Part shown: positions 23,478-34,611 of the stretch, piece after piece
Layout: every line of letters begins with the position of its first letter
How positions within the stretch are numbered: the first letter of the stretch is position 1
Assembly: GCF_035046485.1 (NCBI RefSeq)
Contig: NC_085137.1
Span: 499,864,536-499,928,535 of the forward strand
Length of the DNA stretch: 64,000 nt
Reading direction: 5' to 3'
DNA from: Aedes albopictus
Taxonomy: Eukaryota > Arthropoda > Insecta > Diptera > Culicidae
The notes under the pieces: generated by a model
What the model was told of the DNA's origin: nothing
Seen by the model: only the letters and a program-made list of their open reading frames with translations
Database searches by the model: none
Program-made: the position numbers and the translations under genes

Positions 23478-23811
23478 TCTCGGGATGGCATCTGCATGGT
23501 TTCCACCTGGATCGATTTCACGTACAGGTGATTGTTGCACCAGAACAGGCACAGCGTCGTTGGTTCCAGCACGTTCATGTCGTGCGTCCAGGACAGTTCG
23601 ACCTTCCGGATCCGATCGCCCAGATCGTGCGAATTGGTCACCACCACCTGGTAGACGGTTCCGTGCTCAAATCGGGCCGTACCCTTCGGCGTGAGGTCCA
23701 AACTTCGGATGGCGCCCCGCTCGGAGAAGATTCCGGCCGTCAGGTGACCCTGGACCCACTGTTCCGCTGTTTTCGGTTTGGCAAGCTCGATCGTGAACCG
23801 GTAGTGGCGTT
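23478..23811 (-). CDS. Lipase exon: PLAT domain
   Basis: Residues about 408-518 of the lipase (RHYRFTIELAK... GAIRSLDLTPKG... YQVVVTNSHDLGDRIRKVELSW). This is a PLAT/LH2 beta-sandwich, which in pancreatic-type lipases mediates lipid or cofactor binding. Acceptor TTTCTTTCCAG, donor GTGAGT. Phase fits both neighbours. Only 83 bases separate it from the preceding exon. Confidence 0.88.
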
Positions 23812-23894
23812 CTGGAAAGAAATGGACGGAGAGAGATGGACGGAAATTTGAGAAGGCTTCCGTCCGATTCGCAGGCATTTCGGGTAACACTTAC

Positions 23895-24110
23895 GACAGA
23901 ATGGAAAATCCCGCCCAGTCGCTAGGAAGTACTTGCCCGGTTGGGGTGCCACAGGAATGGACGAACCGACTGCGATGTCGTTTTCGGAGATATTCTGCCT
24001 GGTGGTTGTGATTGGAAGGGACGCGTGGTAGCCCATCAGAGCGCAGTTTCCGGAAGTGCATTTGAAACAGTTCCCGCTCAGGAAGTGCTGGTAGGAGGGG
24101 CAGCGATGGG
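23895..24110 (-). CDS. Lipase exon: link from hydrolase core to PLAT
   Basis: Residues about 336-407: HRCPSYQHFLSGNCFKC... continuing through MGYHASLP to KYFLATGRDFPFC. The Cys spacing matches the C-terminal end of the alpha/beta-hydrolase domain in pancreatic lipases. Acceptor AACATATGCAG, donor GTAAGT; phase 1 at the 5' side joins G to CC. Confidence 0.88.
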
Positions 24111-24176
24111 CTGCATATGTTTTTAACAGATAATGTTGTTACTATAGTGAAGAATATGTGGCATTAATATCTCAAT

Positions 24177-24893
24177 AGGACGCAATCAGTGAAGTACTAG
24201 ATTGAAAGTAGTGAGCTGGATTTTTGTATGGTGAGATGATCAGTTCTCCATTTCTGCAATGAAATGGTGCAAACAGCGTGGGTTATATGGTTTCTAGCCT
24301 AATTTGATGCTGTTTAAGCAAAAGTTTGGGTAACTGTGTTGTTGAAGTTGCAAGAAATAAATAATACAACAACACAGTTACCAAACTTTTGCTCAAACAG
24401 CATTAAATTAGGCTAGAAACCGTATAACCCACGCTGTTTGCACCATTTCATTGCAGAAATGGAGAACAGGAGGCAATCAGTGAAGTACTAGATTGAAAGT
24501 AGTGAGCTGGATTTTTGTATGGTGAGATGTTCAATTCTCCATTTTTGCAATGAAATGGTGCAAACAGCGCGGGTTATATGATTTCTTGACTAATTTGATG
24601 CTGTTTGAGCAAAAGTTTGGGTAACTGTGTTGTTGAAGTTGCATGAAATAAATAATACAACAACAAAGTTATCCAAACTTTTGCTCAAACAGCATCAAAT
24701 TAGCCAAGAAATCATATAACCCACGCTGTTTGCAACATTTCATTGCAGAAATGCAGAATTGAACATTTCACCATACAAAAATCCAGCTCACTACTTTCAA
24801 TCTAGTACTTCACTGATTGCCTCCTACTGATCATCTCACCATGCAAAAATCCAGCTCACTACTTTCAATCTAGTACTTCACTGATTGCTTCCT
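24177..24893. mobile_element. Fold-back MITE FB, copy D, split by copy E
   Basis: Outer copy with ends AGGACGCAATCAG and CTGATTGCTTCCT, AT duplicated at 24175-24176 and 24894-24895. Its right arm is interrupted at GGAGAAC by copy E (24468-24835). Confidence 0.88.
24468..24835. mobile_element. Fold-back MITE FB, copy E, nested in copy D
   Basis: Complete 368-bp copy with ends AGGAGGCAATCAG / CTGATTGCCTCCT. The intact arm of copy B reads GGAGAACTGATC; here AC is duplicated on both sides (24466-24467, 24836-24837), which proves a 2-bp duplication. Confidence 0.9.
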
Positions 24894-25835
24894 ATTTGGA
24901 AAGCAATCTCTTTATAAAAGTGAAATTTGTTCTATATATACGATAAAAAAATAATGCCGAATTCATGACTAAAAAGTCATGAAATCATAAAATATGTCGT
25001 TTCATGATGTCATGACTACGAGTTTCGTAGTTAAATAACAAAATATTTGTTTTATTCCAAGTATAATTTTCTTATAACTCTTCGCTGAGAATCCAATACT
25101 GTTGGTGCAGCGTGGCTAGCATGAGTTGAGGGCCATCGTGCAGTAGCTTATAATGAAAGAAACTAGCCAGCAGCGTCGACAGCGTATGTTTGGCCGAAAT
25201 CACGATGGGGTGCTTGACGAAGTCAGAGAGGGTGGCGAACGGTTTCAGCCACTTCAACGCATACGATTTGGTGACTCTTTCCCCGCTGGCCAGATCCGAG
25301 AGTTCTTCAGCGAACGACTGCCGTTGTGCGAGACGACAGAGGTGCACCTCAGCGGTTTGTAGTTCTGCGGAGGTAAGTGGTGCAAAAGTCCCATCATCGA
25401 CAGTGAGCTAATTGTACTTGTCCGGATCGGTGCGTCGTATCGTGGCGCGTTCTTGCAAAGATCGAAGATATCGCAAACGGAACGCAGTGATCCGACGAAG
25501 CTTGGAGATGCCGTAGAAGCGGGCGAACAGCTCGTCGTGGAAATCGCTTTGTACGACACCCATCGAAACTAACGGGACCTTCCGCATCTTTTCTGTGGAT
25601 GCTTCGGCGTCTTCATCGGCCGGGAGGAGATTCGGGCAGTTTGCCGGAGAGAGTGCCAACCAGCCGGCACCGTTCCACCAACGCTTGCACTGTAGAATGT
25701 CGATTGGATTCAATCCCCATGAGATATCGTCTGCTAGTTGTCGATGCCAGAAACATGTTTCCAGCGACTCACGGCGACTGCATACTGAATTTGGGACACT
25801 CGATTTGCTATCGCAGCAGAACTGGGCCCGGAAAA

Positions 25836-26735
25836 GTTGGCCACCTGTCTGCACCAGTTAGTAATCAAGATCTGGGAAACCGAACAGCTACCGGAGAAGT
25901 GGAAGGAAGGGATAATCTGTCCTATCCATAAGGAAGGTGACAAGTTAAAGTGTGAGAACTTTCGAGCTATCACCATTTTAAATGCCGCCTACAAAGTGCT
26001 ATCCCAGATCATCTTCCGTCGTCTTTCACCAAAAGTAAATGAGTTCATGCGAAGTTACCAAGCCGGTTTCATCCTCCAGAAATGCCGTGAATTTCAGGTC
26101 CCAACGTACCACCTGTTCATCGACTTCAAGGCGGCATACGAAAGTATCGACCGCACAGAGCTATGGAAAATCATGGACGAGAACAGCTTTCCCGGGAAAC
26201 TTACCAGACTGATAGGAGCAACGATGGACGGTGTTCATTGGAATCTCGACGGGGACTACGACAAGGTGACGGACTTTCCTGCCTACTATTCAACATCGCC
26301 CTGAAAGGTGTTATGCGGCGAGCCGGGCTCAACAGCCGGGGTACGATCTTCACGAAATCCGGCCAATTTGTCTGTTTTGCGGATGATATGGATAATATTG
26401 CTAGAACATTTGGAACGGTCAAGGTGGCAGAACTGTACACCCGCCTGAAACGTGAAGCAGGAAAGGTCAGACTGGTGGTGAATGTGGCTAAGACATAGTA
26501 CATGCTGGTAGGTGGGACTGAGCGAGACAAGTCAAGCTTTGGCAGTGATGTTACGATAGACGGGGATATTTTCGAGGTGGTAGAGGAATTCGTCTACCTC
26601 GGTTCCTTGACAACGGCTGACAATAACGTGAAGGTTGACCGGAAGCGGCGAATCCCATTGGCAAGTTTCTCCGTTGTGCTTCAGCGCCCACAAGCGCTGC
26701 TCAAGAGTTTTGCAACTGCAATGGTAGAACCCACG
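25836..26735 (+). pseudogene. Non-LTR retrotransposon reverse transcriptase fragment
   Basis: Plus-strand RT relic inserted in or replacing the RNase H part of the BEL/Pao element. Motifs: WKEGIICPIHKEGD, NFRAITIL, IDFKAAYESIDR, then after a frameshift near 26262 GLRQGDGLS and the catalytic FADDMD near 26385, and EFVYLGSLTTADNN. Both ends are truncated and boundaries are approximate. A shorter relic of the same GLRQGDGLS region lies at 41738-41803. Confidence 0.8.
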
Positions 26736-27780
26736 AGACCAAGCGGGTCCAAAATTTGGGCGATGTATGACTTCACTTCACGCTTTGTCAGTACCACAGC
26801 CGGTGGTAGTAGTTGTACTTTGAACCGTCGATTCTCGGTTCCTACTCAAGACCCATAGTGGAAAAGCGGTTGTAGGGCCAGGTCTTCCGTTGGAACACCG
26901 GTGAGAACTTCCGGAACCTTCGACGCCCACTTCTTGATTGGGAAACCAGCAGTGTTGAGCATAGACGTCACTTGTTCCCGCACTTGAATGGCTGATTCCA
27001 CGTCATCAGTTCCAGACAGCAGGTCATCTACGTAGCAGTCGTGAATCACTGCATCTACAGCAACTGGGTACAGATGTCCATTATCGTGAGCTAACTGCTG
27101 CAGAGTTCTCGTGGAGAGATACGGGGCAGAGGCAGTACCGTGTAGGTCACTGCCTGCAATTCGTATGTGGAAGTTGGACCGCTGAGGCTCTAACGGGTAC
27201 GGATTCGTGGAAATCTGCGATCCTCGGGGAAGTGCAGCATCTGCCAATACATTTTCTCTACGTCGGCGACGATAGCAATGCGGCGAATACGGAAACGCAG
27301 AATAATTGAATATAAGTCTTCTTGTACGACTGGGCCGACCAAAAGCGTGTCGTTCAGCAAAAATCCGGACGACGTCTTGCACGACGCGTCAAAAACGATC
27401 CTGATCTTTATCGTACTGGACTCTTTGAAGACGGCAGGGTGTGGGATGTAGCAATGCGGTTGACTATGATCTACATGTACGTCGGGCTTTTTCTTGTGTC
27501 TAAGCTGGAGGTATTCGTCCATGAACCGGTGGTACGCGTCCTTGGTTGCAAGATCACGTTCGAAATACCGCTCGACACTGAGAAGACGGCGATCTGCGAT
27601 ATTCTTGGAGCTTCCTACACTCAGCGAAAAAAAAAAACTAACGAAATTCATCGAAATACTTTATGAATTTTTGCTATAAGTAAAAAACATGGATGCCATG
27701 AGAATACCTTATGAAAATTGATCGAGCTTCAACATGAATGTTGTTGTTTTTCGGATAACCAACCGAAATGGTATGTTAGA

Positions 27781-28069
27781 CATACGTAATGCCTGAAGTT
27801 CATAGGCACAATATGTGATGAAAAATGGACAAATTGAGTGGAAAAATTGCGAAAAAATCCACGTAGTTCTGGTGGGATTTGAACCCACGTCTCCCCAAGT
27901 TCGCTAGACAGGGAGCGTTAACCAACTCCGCCACAGAACAAGTAACAATTCTGTGAAGTAGAGAGCCAACCTGAACCCAAAGCCCACCTCACCCCACGTT
28001 CTTTCCTCGCACTCAATTTGTCCATTTTTCAACACATATTGTGCCTATGAACTTCAGGCATTACGTATG
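27781..28069. mobile_element. TIR element with tRNA-like core
   Basis: 289 bp with inverted ends of about 57 bp (CATACGTAATGCCTGAAG ... CTTCAGGCATTACGTATG; CACAATATGTG, AAATTGAGTG). The centre is the tRNA-like sequence at 27866-27939. No coding capacity. Confidence 0.8.
27866..27939 (-). tRNA. tRNA-like sequence (probably not a functional tRNA)
   Basis: 74 bases on the minus strand with GTTCTG...CAGAAC acceptor-like ends, A box TGGCGGAGTTGG and B box GGTTCAAATCC, both at tRNA spacing. The anticodon arm does not fold cleanly (CTCCC pairs with GGGAG leaving a loop of about 15), so I call no anticodon. It most likely serves, or served, as a pol III promoter inside the TIR element. Confidence 0.6.
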
Positions 28070-29049
28070 ATCGAGCTTGTTATGACAAATTTCATAAGAT
28101 AGACTTGTGAAAAGAACAAAAACAATTAAAATGATGCAGACTGGAAACGATCCACGAACGTCGGGATCACTGAGCTCGTGTTTCATCCACACGGCTACCG
28201 ACGCTTGAGAATACTATGTTGCTAAGCATATATAAAAGCCAAGATATGAGACGATTTTACATCTTAGAGCGACTTTATGAAATTCGTTCGGATCATTATG
28301 AATTGTTTAAAGACCATTTCATAAGTTAGGAACTTATGGAAATCTTAAGTTTATTTGGCTGAGTGTAGGACAACCATTGGATTGTCGGTTCGAGGAAGAC
28401 TGCGACGATATACCTCCCTGATGAATCACGAGCGGTAGTTTCTGCGTAGTAGTCTTCACACCGGTTCTCTTTGACCGACCACGCAGCACCGTCGGAAATG
28501 TCCTCGATTTCCCAGAACCATTGGAGGGTGGCTTCTGCGGGATCAGCTATTGAAGAAAGATTACAGATCCAAGGGATACAATTGTATTGGCTTGACGCGA
28601 TCCCAGTGACGGCCAATCCGAATGGCGTTTCAATCAACCTTGGAAGTCCGTCTCCTAATAAAATCTTCCGACCACTATGGAGCTCCCAGAAGGCTTCACT
28701 TCGATGACAAGGTCTATTCTTCCTGGAATGTGGAACTGAGGGTCTGCTAGGGCAACCTTCGGTATAACTCCTGTGTTCTCGACTGGCCGGTGGCGGTTAT
28801 CGCACTTTTCACGTTCTGCGTGGAGAGACCGATACATTCAATGGATATGTCCACCTTCGACCGGGGGTTGAAGAGTAGCTTCGCTAATGGCTTCGAAATG
28901 AAGTAGGGCATGGAGGTCGAGTCCAACAAGGCTCTCGCCTGGTGCTCATTGCCGTGGTCATCGACCACGTTGAGGACAACCGTTTCCAACAAAACCGTGT
29001 GGCATGCAGTTTGGGCTGCCATGCTGACTTGGGAGGAGTGAAGCTCTGG

Positions 29050-29860
29050 GATTGCACACTTATGGCTGATAAAGACGGTTGCAGAGTAGGAGTTGAACTA
29101 CTTTTAAGTTTTCCCTATGGGCTCCTTCTGGGATTTCCAAAAGAATATTTTTGGGATTCCGCTTCGCAATCTTTTAGAATTCGTTAAAGAAATGCTGACA
29201 CCTTGGGCTTTTTAAATGTGCTCCTTCTGGGAATCAACCAGATGTCTCTTTTTAAATTAGTCATGAAGATTCCTTCTGGAGTTTCAACAGGATTTAAAAT
29301 TCTTCAAGAAGCTAATTTTAGTTTTTTTTCCTAGAGATCCTCGTGAAACTCCTATATAATATGTATATATTTTTTTTTTAACTTTTTGTTAAAACCTTTT
29401 GAGAAATTTGATTTCAGCTGATATCCTCCAGCAATTCCTAGTAGAATTCAACCAGAGGTTCTCTCTAGGATACCTCCCAAAGTTTTCTGGGTTCCCATTA
29501 GTAGTTCCTTCTGGGATTGTTCAAGGGCATTCTTTCAAAAAAACCTTCCGGGATTCTTTCAGGAGTTTCTTCTGGAATTCATCCGTGACGACATTCTTGG
29601 ATTCCTCCAAGAGCTTCTGTTAGATTCCCTCCAGAATCGTTTGTGGAATTTATCCTGGATTTATTAAATGGGGTTCCTCATAGACTACCTTCTGACAATC
29701 TACTAATAGTTTATCCTGAGAATCCTCCTAGATTTTTTTTTTATTCTAGGATTTTTCTCTGAAAATCTTCCAGGAGTTCTGTCTAGGAATCCTCCATAGC
29801 AGCTCCTAGTGGGAAGCCTCCAGAAGCTCTTTTTGGAACTTTGCTAATGACATAAACACG
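29050..29860 (+). repeat. Degenerate TTCCTTCTGGGA-type repeat
   Basis: Loose repeats (CTCCTTCTGGGAATC, TTCCTCCAAGAGCTTC, CCTCCAGAATCG) resembling a decayed relative of the satellite at 9300-17585. Open frames are incidental. Confidence 0.5.
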
Positions 29861-30698
29861 TCATCTTCACTTAAAAAAAGATCGAATGTCTATCTCATGC
29901 TAGAAGACTTTTGCTTTCTATCCATTTCTCTTCTCGGCCATTGACCACGCAACTATCTACCGCCTCTGCTTTAAGGACAAACGGCTTGAAATCCCGCTTC
30001 AACAGTGCATCAGAACTTCAGACGCACAAATCTTAAGAAGCAAGCTTCAAACAACAGTGCATTTTAATATTCTGTTCTTGCTCACTTGTAATAAGCATAA
30101 AATAAGAAGCTCAGGTGTGCTGGTTTTGTTTAAGAAAAGATTTGTGCCTTCGAAATCGTGAGTAGGTGCCAAAGTCGGCCATTTTGATATTATAACAAGT
30201 CTGTCCTTAAGATGGATACTGAAGGCGCAATTTTCAGCGTTAAAGATATTAAAAATGCGCATAGACTCTGTGCAATGTTTTGAAACTTTTATGAAAAGCG
30301 AGGTTATAAAACTCTTTTCAATAAACTAAGATTTTCAAAGCGAAACGCCTGTAAATATTGAATCAAAAGAGAAAACGCCCACGCACGAAACTGTGCGTTT
30401 TCAAATGCTCTACAAGTGTTTCTTGGGCAACGTTATTGGAAATTGATCCTGAAATAGTTACACCCAGAAAACAGGTTTTCATGAACCACTTTAAGTAAAT
30501 CCAGAAAAATATCTCTTAATCGATCAATTTTAAAGCTACATAAAAACTGTCTTCAGCAAAGTTGCGCAAAATGAATAGATCCGCAACTTTTTCAAAGAGT
30601 GCGTATAGCTATTCTTCCAAATAAAAAAATAATTTTTAATTTCTTTGAAAATATGGCTCATCCTAATTTTCATGTACATTGCAATAAGGCCCTGGCGT
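29861..30698. other. Intron sequence without recognised feature
   Basis: AT-rich unique sequence in lipase intron 3; no gene or TIR structure identified. Confidence 0.4.
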
Positions 30699-30868
30699 CA
30701 TGATGCATCACTAAGCTTTCAAACGAATTATTGACTTTTTGCCTCGCGTTTTTGAAGTAATGAAAATCTGTCAATTCTGCAGCAGCGCAGCAGAAAAAGT
30801 ATCAGCGCAATAACTGCGATTGAGTATATTGGATGATACATTTTCATACGAATATTCGCATTGGTGGC
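30699..30868. repeat. Interspersed repeat R1, left part (split by gypsy)
   Basis: Starts CATGATGCATCACTAAGC and runs to GAATATTCGC-TTGGTGGC, where the Ty3/gypsy LTR begins; it resumes at 36276. A second copy occupies 45850-45954 and 46715-46885 and shows the site without gypsy (GGTGGCAGAGAATTATC). Confidence 0.75.
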
Positions 30869-31118
30869 TGTTGGGAGGACCACCTTATCCCACTACGAAC
30901 GCAGCCGAAACATCCTTCGGGGCTCTTCCGCTGACAGCCGTCAGCTTGTGACAGATGTCATCGAGTTTCGGTGTGAATCGTTCCACGTTGACCGTCATCA
31001 TTATTATTGCGATCGCCGGCTCGCGTGCATACACGTTTTATGTAGTACTTGTTCTAGATAATAAAGTTATATTTTAATTCGTACTCGCGAGTCGCGTCCA
31101 TAAGCATGCATCGCAACA
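30869..31118 (+). mobile_element. Ty3/gypsy 5' LTR
   Basis: 250 bases, TGTTGGG...CAACA. Internal ATAATAAAG is a plausible poly(A) signal. Preceded by target copy GTGGC at 30864-30868. It differs from the 3' LTR by about three substitutions and two small indels, so insertion is recent. Confidence 0.93.
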
Positions 31119-31214
31119 GTGGCGACGAGGCGGTAGTAAATTCGTGCTAAAAATCGCGCGTTCATCCCGAGAAAAGGCGTTCTTCGTGGATCGGTAGTAG
31201 GAGAAAATTGTGCG

Positions 31215-32610
31215 ATGGCGACAAACAATGGCGGTAGTGCACCAGGTTCGGGAGGTCAACAACAGTCGGGCAATATCACCGACACCATTGTGCAGATCCT
31301 CCGTAATCAGCAAGCACTCATGGGGCAAATGTCACAGCAACTGGCAGCCACCCAATCCGCCATCAAAAGTTTATCCCGCGATGAAGTGGTACTCGATTCG
31401 CTTTCCAGTAACATGGTGGAATTCGTGTACAACAAAGAAAGCGGTAATACCTTCGATGCCTGGTTCTCCCGCTACAGTGATCTGTTTGACCGTGACGCTT
31501 CCAAGCTGGATGATGCCGCGAAAGTGCGTCTACTCCTGCGCAAGCTCAGCCCGCCGGATCACGAGCGTTATAACAGCTTTATTCTGCCCAAAACTGCTCG
31601 GGAATTCACCTTCGCCGAGAATGTGGAAAAGCTGAAGGCGCTCTTTGGTGCAACCATCTCCATCTTTCGGCGGCGCTATAACTGTCTCCAAACAACCAAG
31701 GAAGACAGTGAAGACTACCTCGCGTACTCTGCAAAGTGAACAAGTCGTGCGATGATTTTATGCTGTCTGAGCTGACCGAAGAACAGTTCAAGTGTTTGAC
31801 GTTTGTGTGTGGACTCAAGTCGAAGCAAGACGCGGAGATCAGAATGCGCCTCATCAACAAGCTCAATGAAGCTGAAGATCTCACACTCCAACAAGTGGTT
31901 GAACAGTGCAACAGCCTGGTGAACCTCAAACAGGACACCGTGCTTGTGGAGAACCCGTCATCAGTGAATTTCGTGGCACACAACAAGCGCAACAAACCCT
32001 ATCGGTCGAACAGCAACAGTCCTTCTCGAGATCAACCAAGAACACCCTGCTGGTCCTGCGGCGGGATGCATTTCAACAAGGATTGCCGGTTTCGCGACCA
32101 CAAGTGCCGAGATTGCGGGAAGCACGGTCACAAAGAGGGGTACTGCTCCTGTTTCTCTTCGAAGTCATCGTCTGGCGCGTCAAGTTCAAAGAAGCCAGCA
32201 CCGAAGAACAAGAAGAAGAAGCGAAACCAGTCAACGAAAACAGTGACCGTGCAGAACATCAGTCAAGGCCGGAAGTTCAAGCTCGTCAAGCCGGACGTCA
32301 AGCTCAATGGTGTTCCTCTCCGGCTGCAACTGGACACGGGATCGGATGTGTCGATCATTTCGCACCGTTCATGGATCAAGCTCGGTCGACCAAAAGTGCA
32401 CACCGCATCGTGTCAAGCAAGAACAGCGTCTGGAGAGCCTCTGGATCTGGTCTCGGAGTTGCACTGTAGCATTACCCTGAACAACGTCACGAAGGAGGGT
32501 AAGTGTTACGTTGCCGCTCCTAACGTCCATCTAGACATTTTAGGGATTGACCTTATGGATATGTTTGGACTGTGGAACAAGTCCATCACGTCGTTCTGCA
32601 GTGACCACCG
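31215..32610 (+). pseudogene. Ty3/gypsy gag-protease region, frameshifted
   Basis: The frame from 31215 encodes the Gag capsid-type region (FVYNKESGNTFDAWFSRY...) and closes at 31739 after SAK. The continuation KSCDDFMLSELTEEQF is in the next frame from 31736, a one-base loss. It carries two zinc knuckles, CWSCGGMHFNKDC (CX2CX3HX4C) and CRDCGKHGHKEGYC (CX2CX4HX4C), a basic stretch, and the retropepsin motif LQLDTGSDVSIIS near 32335. A second frameshift follows near 32605. Gag would form the particle and the protease would mature it. The short X3 in the first knuckle is unusual. Confidence 0.85.
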
Positions 32611-34018
32611 AGGAAACCCAAGAAGTCGCTGATCTCCGTGCCCAATTTCCGAACGTTTTCACCACGAAGTTGGGCTTATACAACAAAACTCCGGTTCAGT
32701 TGGTGCTGAAGAACAACCCACAACCGGTGTTTCGACCCAAACGACCGGTAGCTTACAGCATGGAGAGCGCTGTGGAGGAAGAACTTCGACGGTTGGAGAG
32801 CCTGGACATCCTGAAGAAGGTCAACTTTTCCGATTGGTCGGCCCGATCGTTGCCGTCCGAAAGCCGAACGGGACGGTTCGAATATGTGCGGATTTCTCAA
32901 CAGGCCTGAATTCCGCGTTAGAACCGAACTGTTATCCTCTGCCGTTGCCCGAGGATATCTTTACGAAGATGGCAAATTGTCGATATTTCAGCCACATTGA
33001 TTTATCGGACGCATACCTCCAGATTCCTGTCGACGAAGCAAGCCAGCAGCTCCTCACCATTAACACCCACAAAGGCCTATACCAGTTCACCAGGTTATCG
33101 CCCGGCGTAAAATCTGCTCCGGGGGCCTTCCAGCAGATAATGGACACCATGCTCGCTGGTCTCACGTTCACCGTTGGTTATTTGGATGACGTTCTGGTCG
33201 GAGGACGTACGAAGGCCGAGCATCAACGAAATCTGCAGAAAGTTCTCGCTCGCTTGCAGGAATTCGGCTTCACGGTGCGCATCGAAAAATGTAGCTTCAG
33301 CATGCGTCAAGTGAAGTACCTGGGTCAAATACTGGACGGAGACGGTATCAGACCAGACCCGGATAAGGTGGCGGCCATTGCCAACATGCCACCCCCACAC
33401 GACGTACCCACTCTTCGGTCGTATCTGGGTGTCATAAATTACTATGGGAAGTATGTGAAGGAGATGCGTACTCTTCGGCAGCCGATGGACGAGCTGCTAA
33501 AGGCGGAAAACAAGTTCTACTGGTCGTCCGCCTGTCAGAAGTCATTCGATCGCTTCCGAGAAATTCTTCAATCACCGCTGCTGCTCACACACTACAACCC
33601 ATCAATGGACATCGTTGTATCAGCGGATGCGTCATCGGTCGGGCTGGGAGCCCGCATTGCACATAAGTTCCCCGACGGATCGGTGAAAGCCATCTACCAC
33701 GTGTCTCGAAGCTTGACTGCAGCGGAAACAAATTACAGCGAAGTGGAAAAAGAAGGCCTGGCCCTTGTGTTTGCCGTGACTCGGTTCTACCGGATGTTGT
33801 TCGGTAGAAAATTCACCCTAGAAACTGATCACAAACCGTTGTTGCAGATTTTTGGCTCTAAAAAGGGCATTCCCACCTACACTGCAAACAGGCTTCAAAG
33901 GTGGGCCCTGACACTTCTACTCTACGACTTTGAAGTCTGCTACATCTCCACCGACAGTTTCGGGCATGCGGACGTATTATCAAGGCTAATCAACAGTCAC
34001 GTGCGTCCCGAAGAAGAA
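32606..34018 (+). pseudogene. Ty3/gypsy reverse transcriptase and RNase H
   Basis: After a frameshift near 32845 the frame reads PIVAVRKPNGTVRIC, FSHIDLSDAYLQIPV, the catalytic YLDDVLVGG near 33185, then RNase H with VVSADASS, the Glu of YSEVEKEGLAL and TDHKPLL. The frame is open to 34018 where a 591-bp MITE interrupts it. RT copies the element RNA; RNase H degrades the template. Confidence 0.9.
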
Positions 34019-34020
34019 TA

Positions 34021-34611
34021 AAGGGTGAGTCGATAATTATTGTGCCATTTTCAAACTAACGTAACTTTTTTCCTACTTCACCAAAATCAACCAAATTTTG
34101 CACAGTTTCTCCTTATAGTCTATTGTTTACATATAATGAATTGAGCAGTTATCAGTGAGATTTCGGTCGATATAGAATAAATTTAGTTAACAGTTCTAAA
34201 AAAGATGTTGTACAATCACGTGCTAAAATCAAAAATCATGGTATCGCGCCTTGGAACAATTAATGATTATACATTATCGGATCATCTTAATGTTCGTCAA
34301 TAGGTTTCAAGAATGGTTGTCAGTGAGACATAAGCTTGGAGCTGGATGAAAATCAGGCACGATGCGCATAAACAAACCAGATAGCTTTAATTATTTGTTT
34401 CAAGTGGAGCCTAAACATGTCCACATGGAGGGCGTTAATAGAAAATATCGTGAATTTCACTAAAACGCATCCTAAATTTGAACCTATACCAAAAAGTTGA
34501 AATACATACATATACTAAGCTACTGTAAACATTTGGTTTCATTTTGTTAACTGTAGACAATTTGTGAATCAGTTGAAGGTAGGGTGGCACAATAATTAAC
34601 GACTCACCCTT
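34021..34611 (+). mobile_element. 591-bp MITE inside gypsy pol
   Basis: Ends AAGGGTGAGTCG / CGACTCACCCTT (about 27-bp TIRs). TA at 34019-34020 and 34612-34613. Excising it with one TA rejoins the pol frame (GAA TAT GTC ATC). A second copy of exactly 591 bp lies inverted at 42184-42774. Confidence 0.92.

Larger units (their letters stand above)
27618..28365. mobile_element. MITE in BEL/Pao, TA target, carrying another TIR element
   Basis: Ends CACTCAGC / GCTGAGTG with TA at 27616-27617 and 28366-28367. Removing it restores continuous BEL/Pao sequence (AGCTTCC-TA-GGACAAC). The element at 27781-28069 is inserted within it. Confidence 0.82.
25072..29022 (-). pseudogene. BEL/Pao retrotransposon pol fragment, broken
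   Basis: Minus-strand remnant of a BEL/Pao pol. From its 5' side: retropepsin-like stretch LLDST-MPYFISKPLAKLL at about 28960-28850 (usual DSG motif altered to DST); A17-type linker (FWEIEDIS) at about 28550-28500; RT start ADRRLLSVERYFERD and FDASCKTSSGFLLND at 27600-27350; RT catalytic YVDDLLSG near 27000; RNase H/IN spacer (RVSQIQ... RWKHV, NPIDILQ) at 25830-25650; and the IN zinc-binding start (HPIVISAKHTLSTLLASFFHYKLLHDGPQLML...YWIL) down to 25072. Frameshifts, a non-LTR fragment (25836-26735) and a MITE (27618-28365) break it. No LTRs seen. It sits in lipase intron 3. Confidence 0.82.

Noticed and set aside
23474..23890. Independent gene starting at 23890 on the minus strand
   Set aside because: The reading crosses an 83-base intron with good splice sites; the PLAT exon fits in phase with the lipase.
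27866..27939. Functional nuclear tRNA gene
   Set aside because: The anticodon arm does not fold normally and the sequence lies at the centre of a transposable element.
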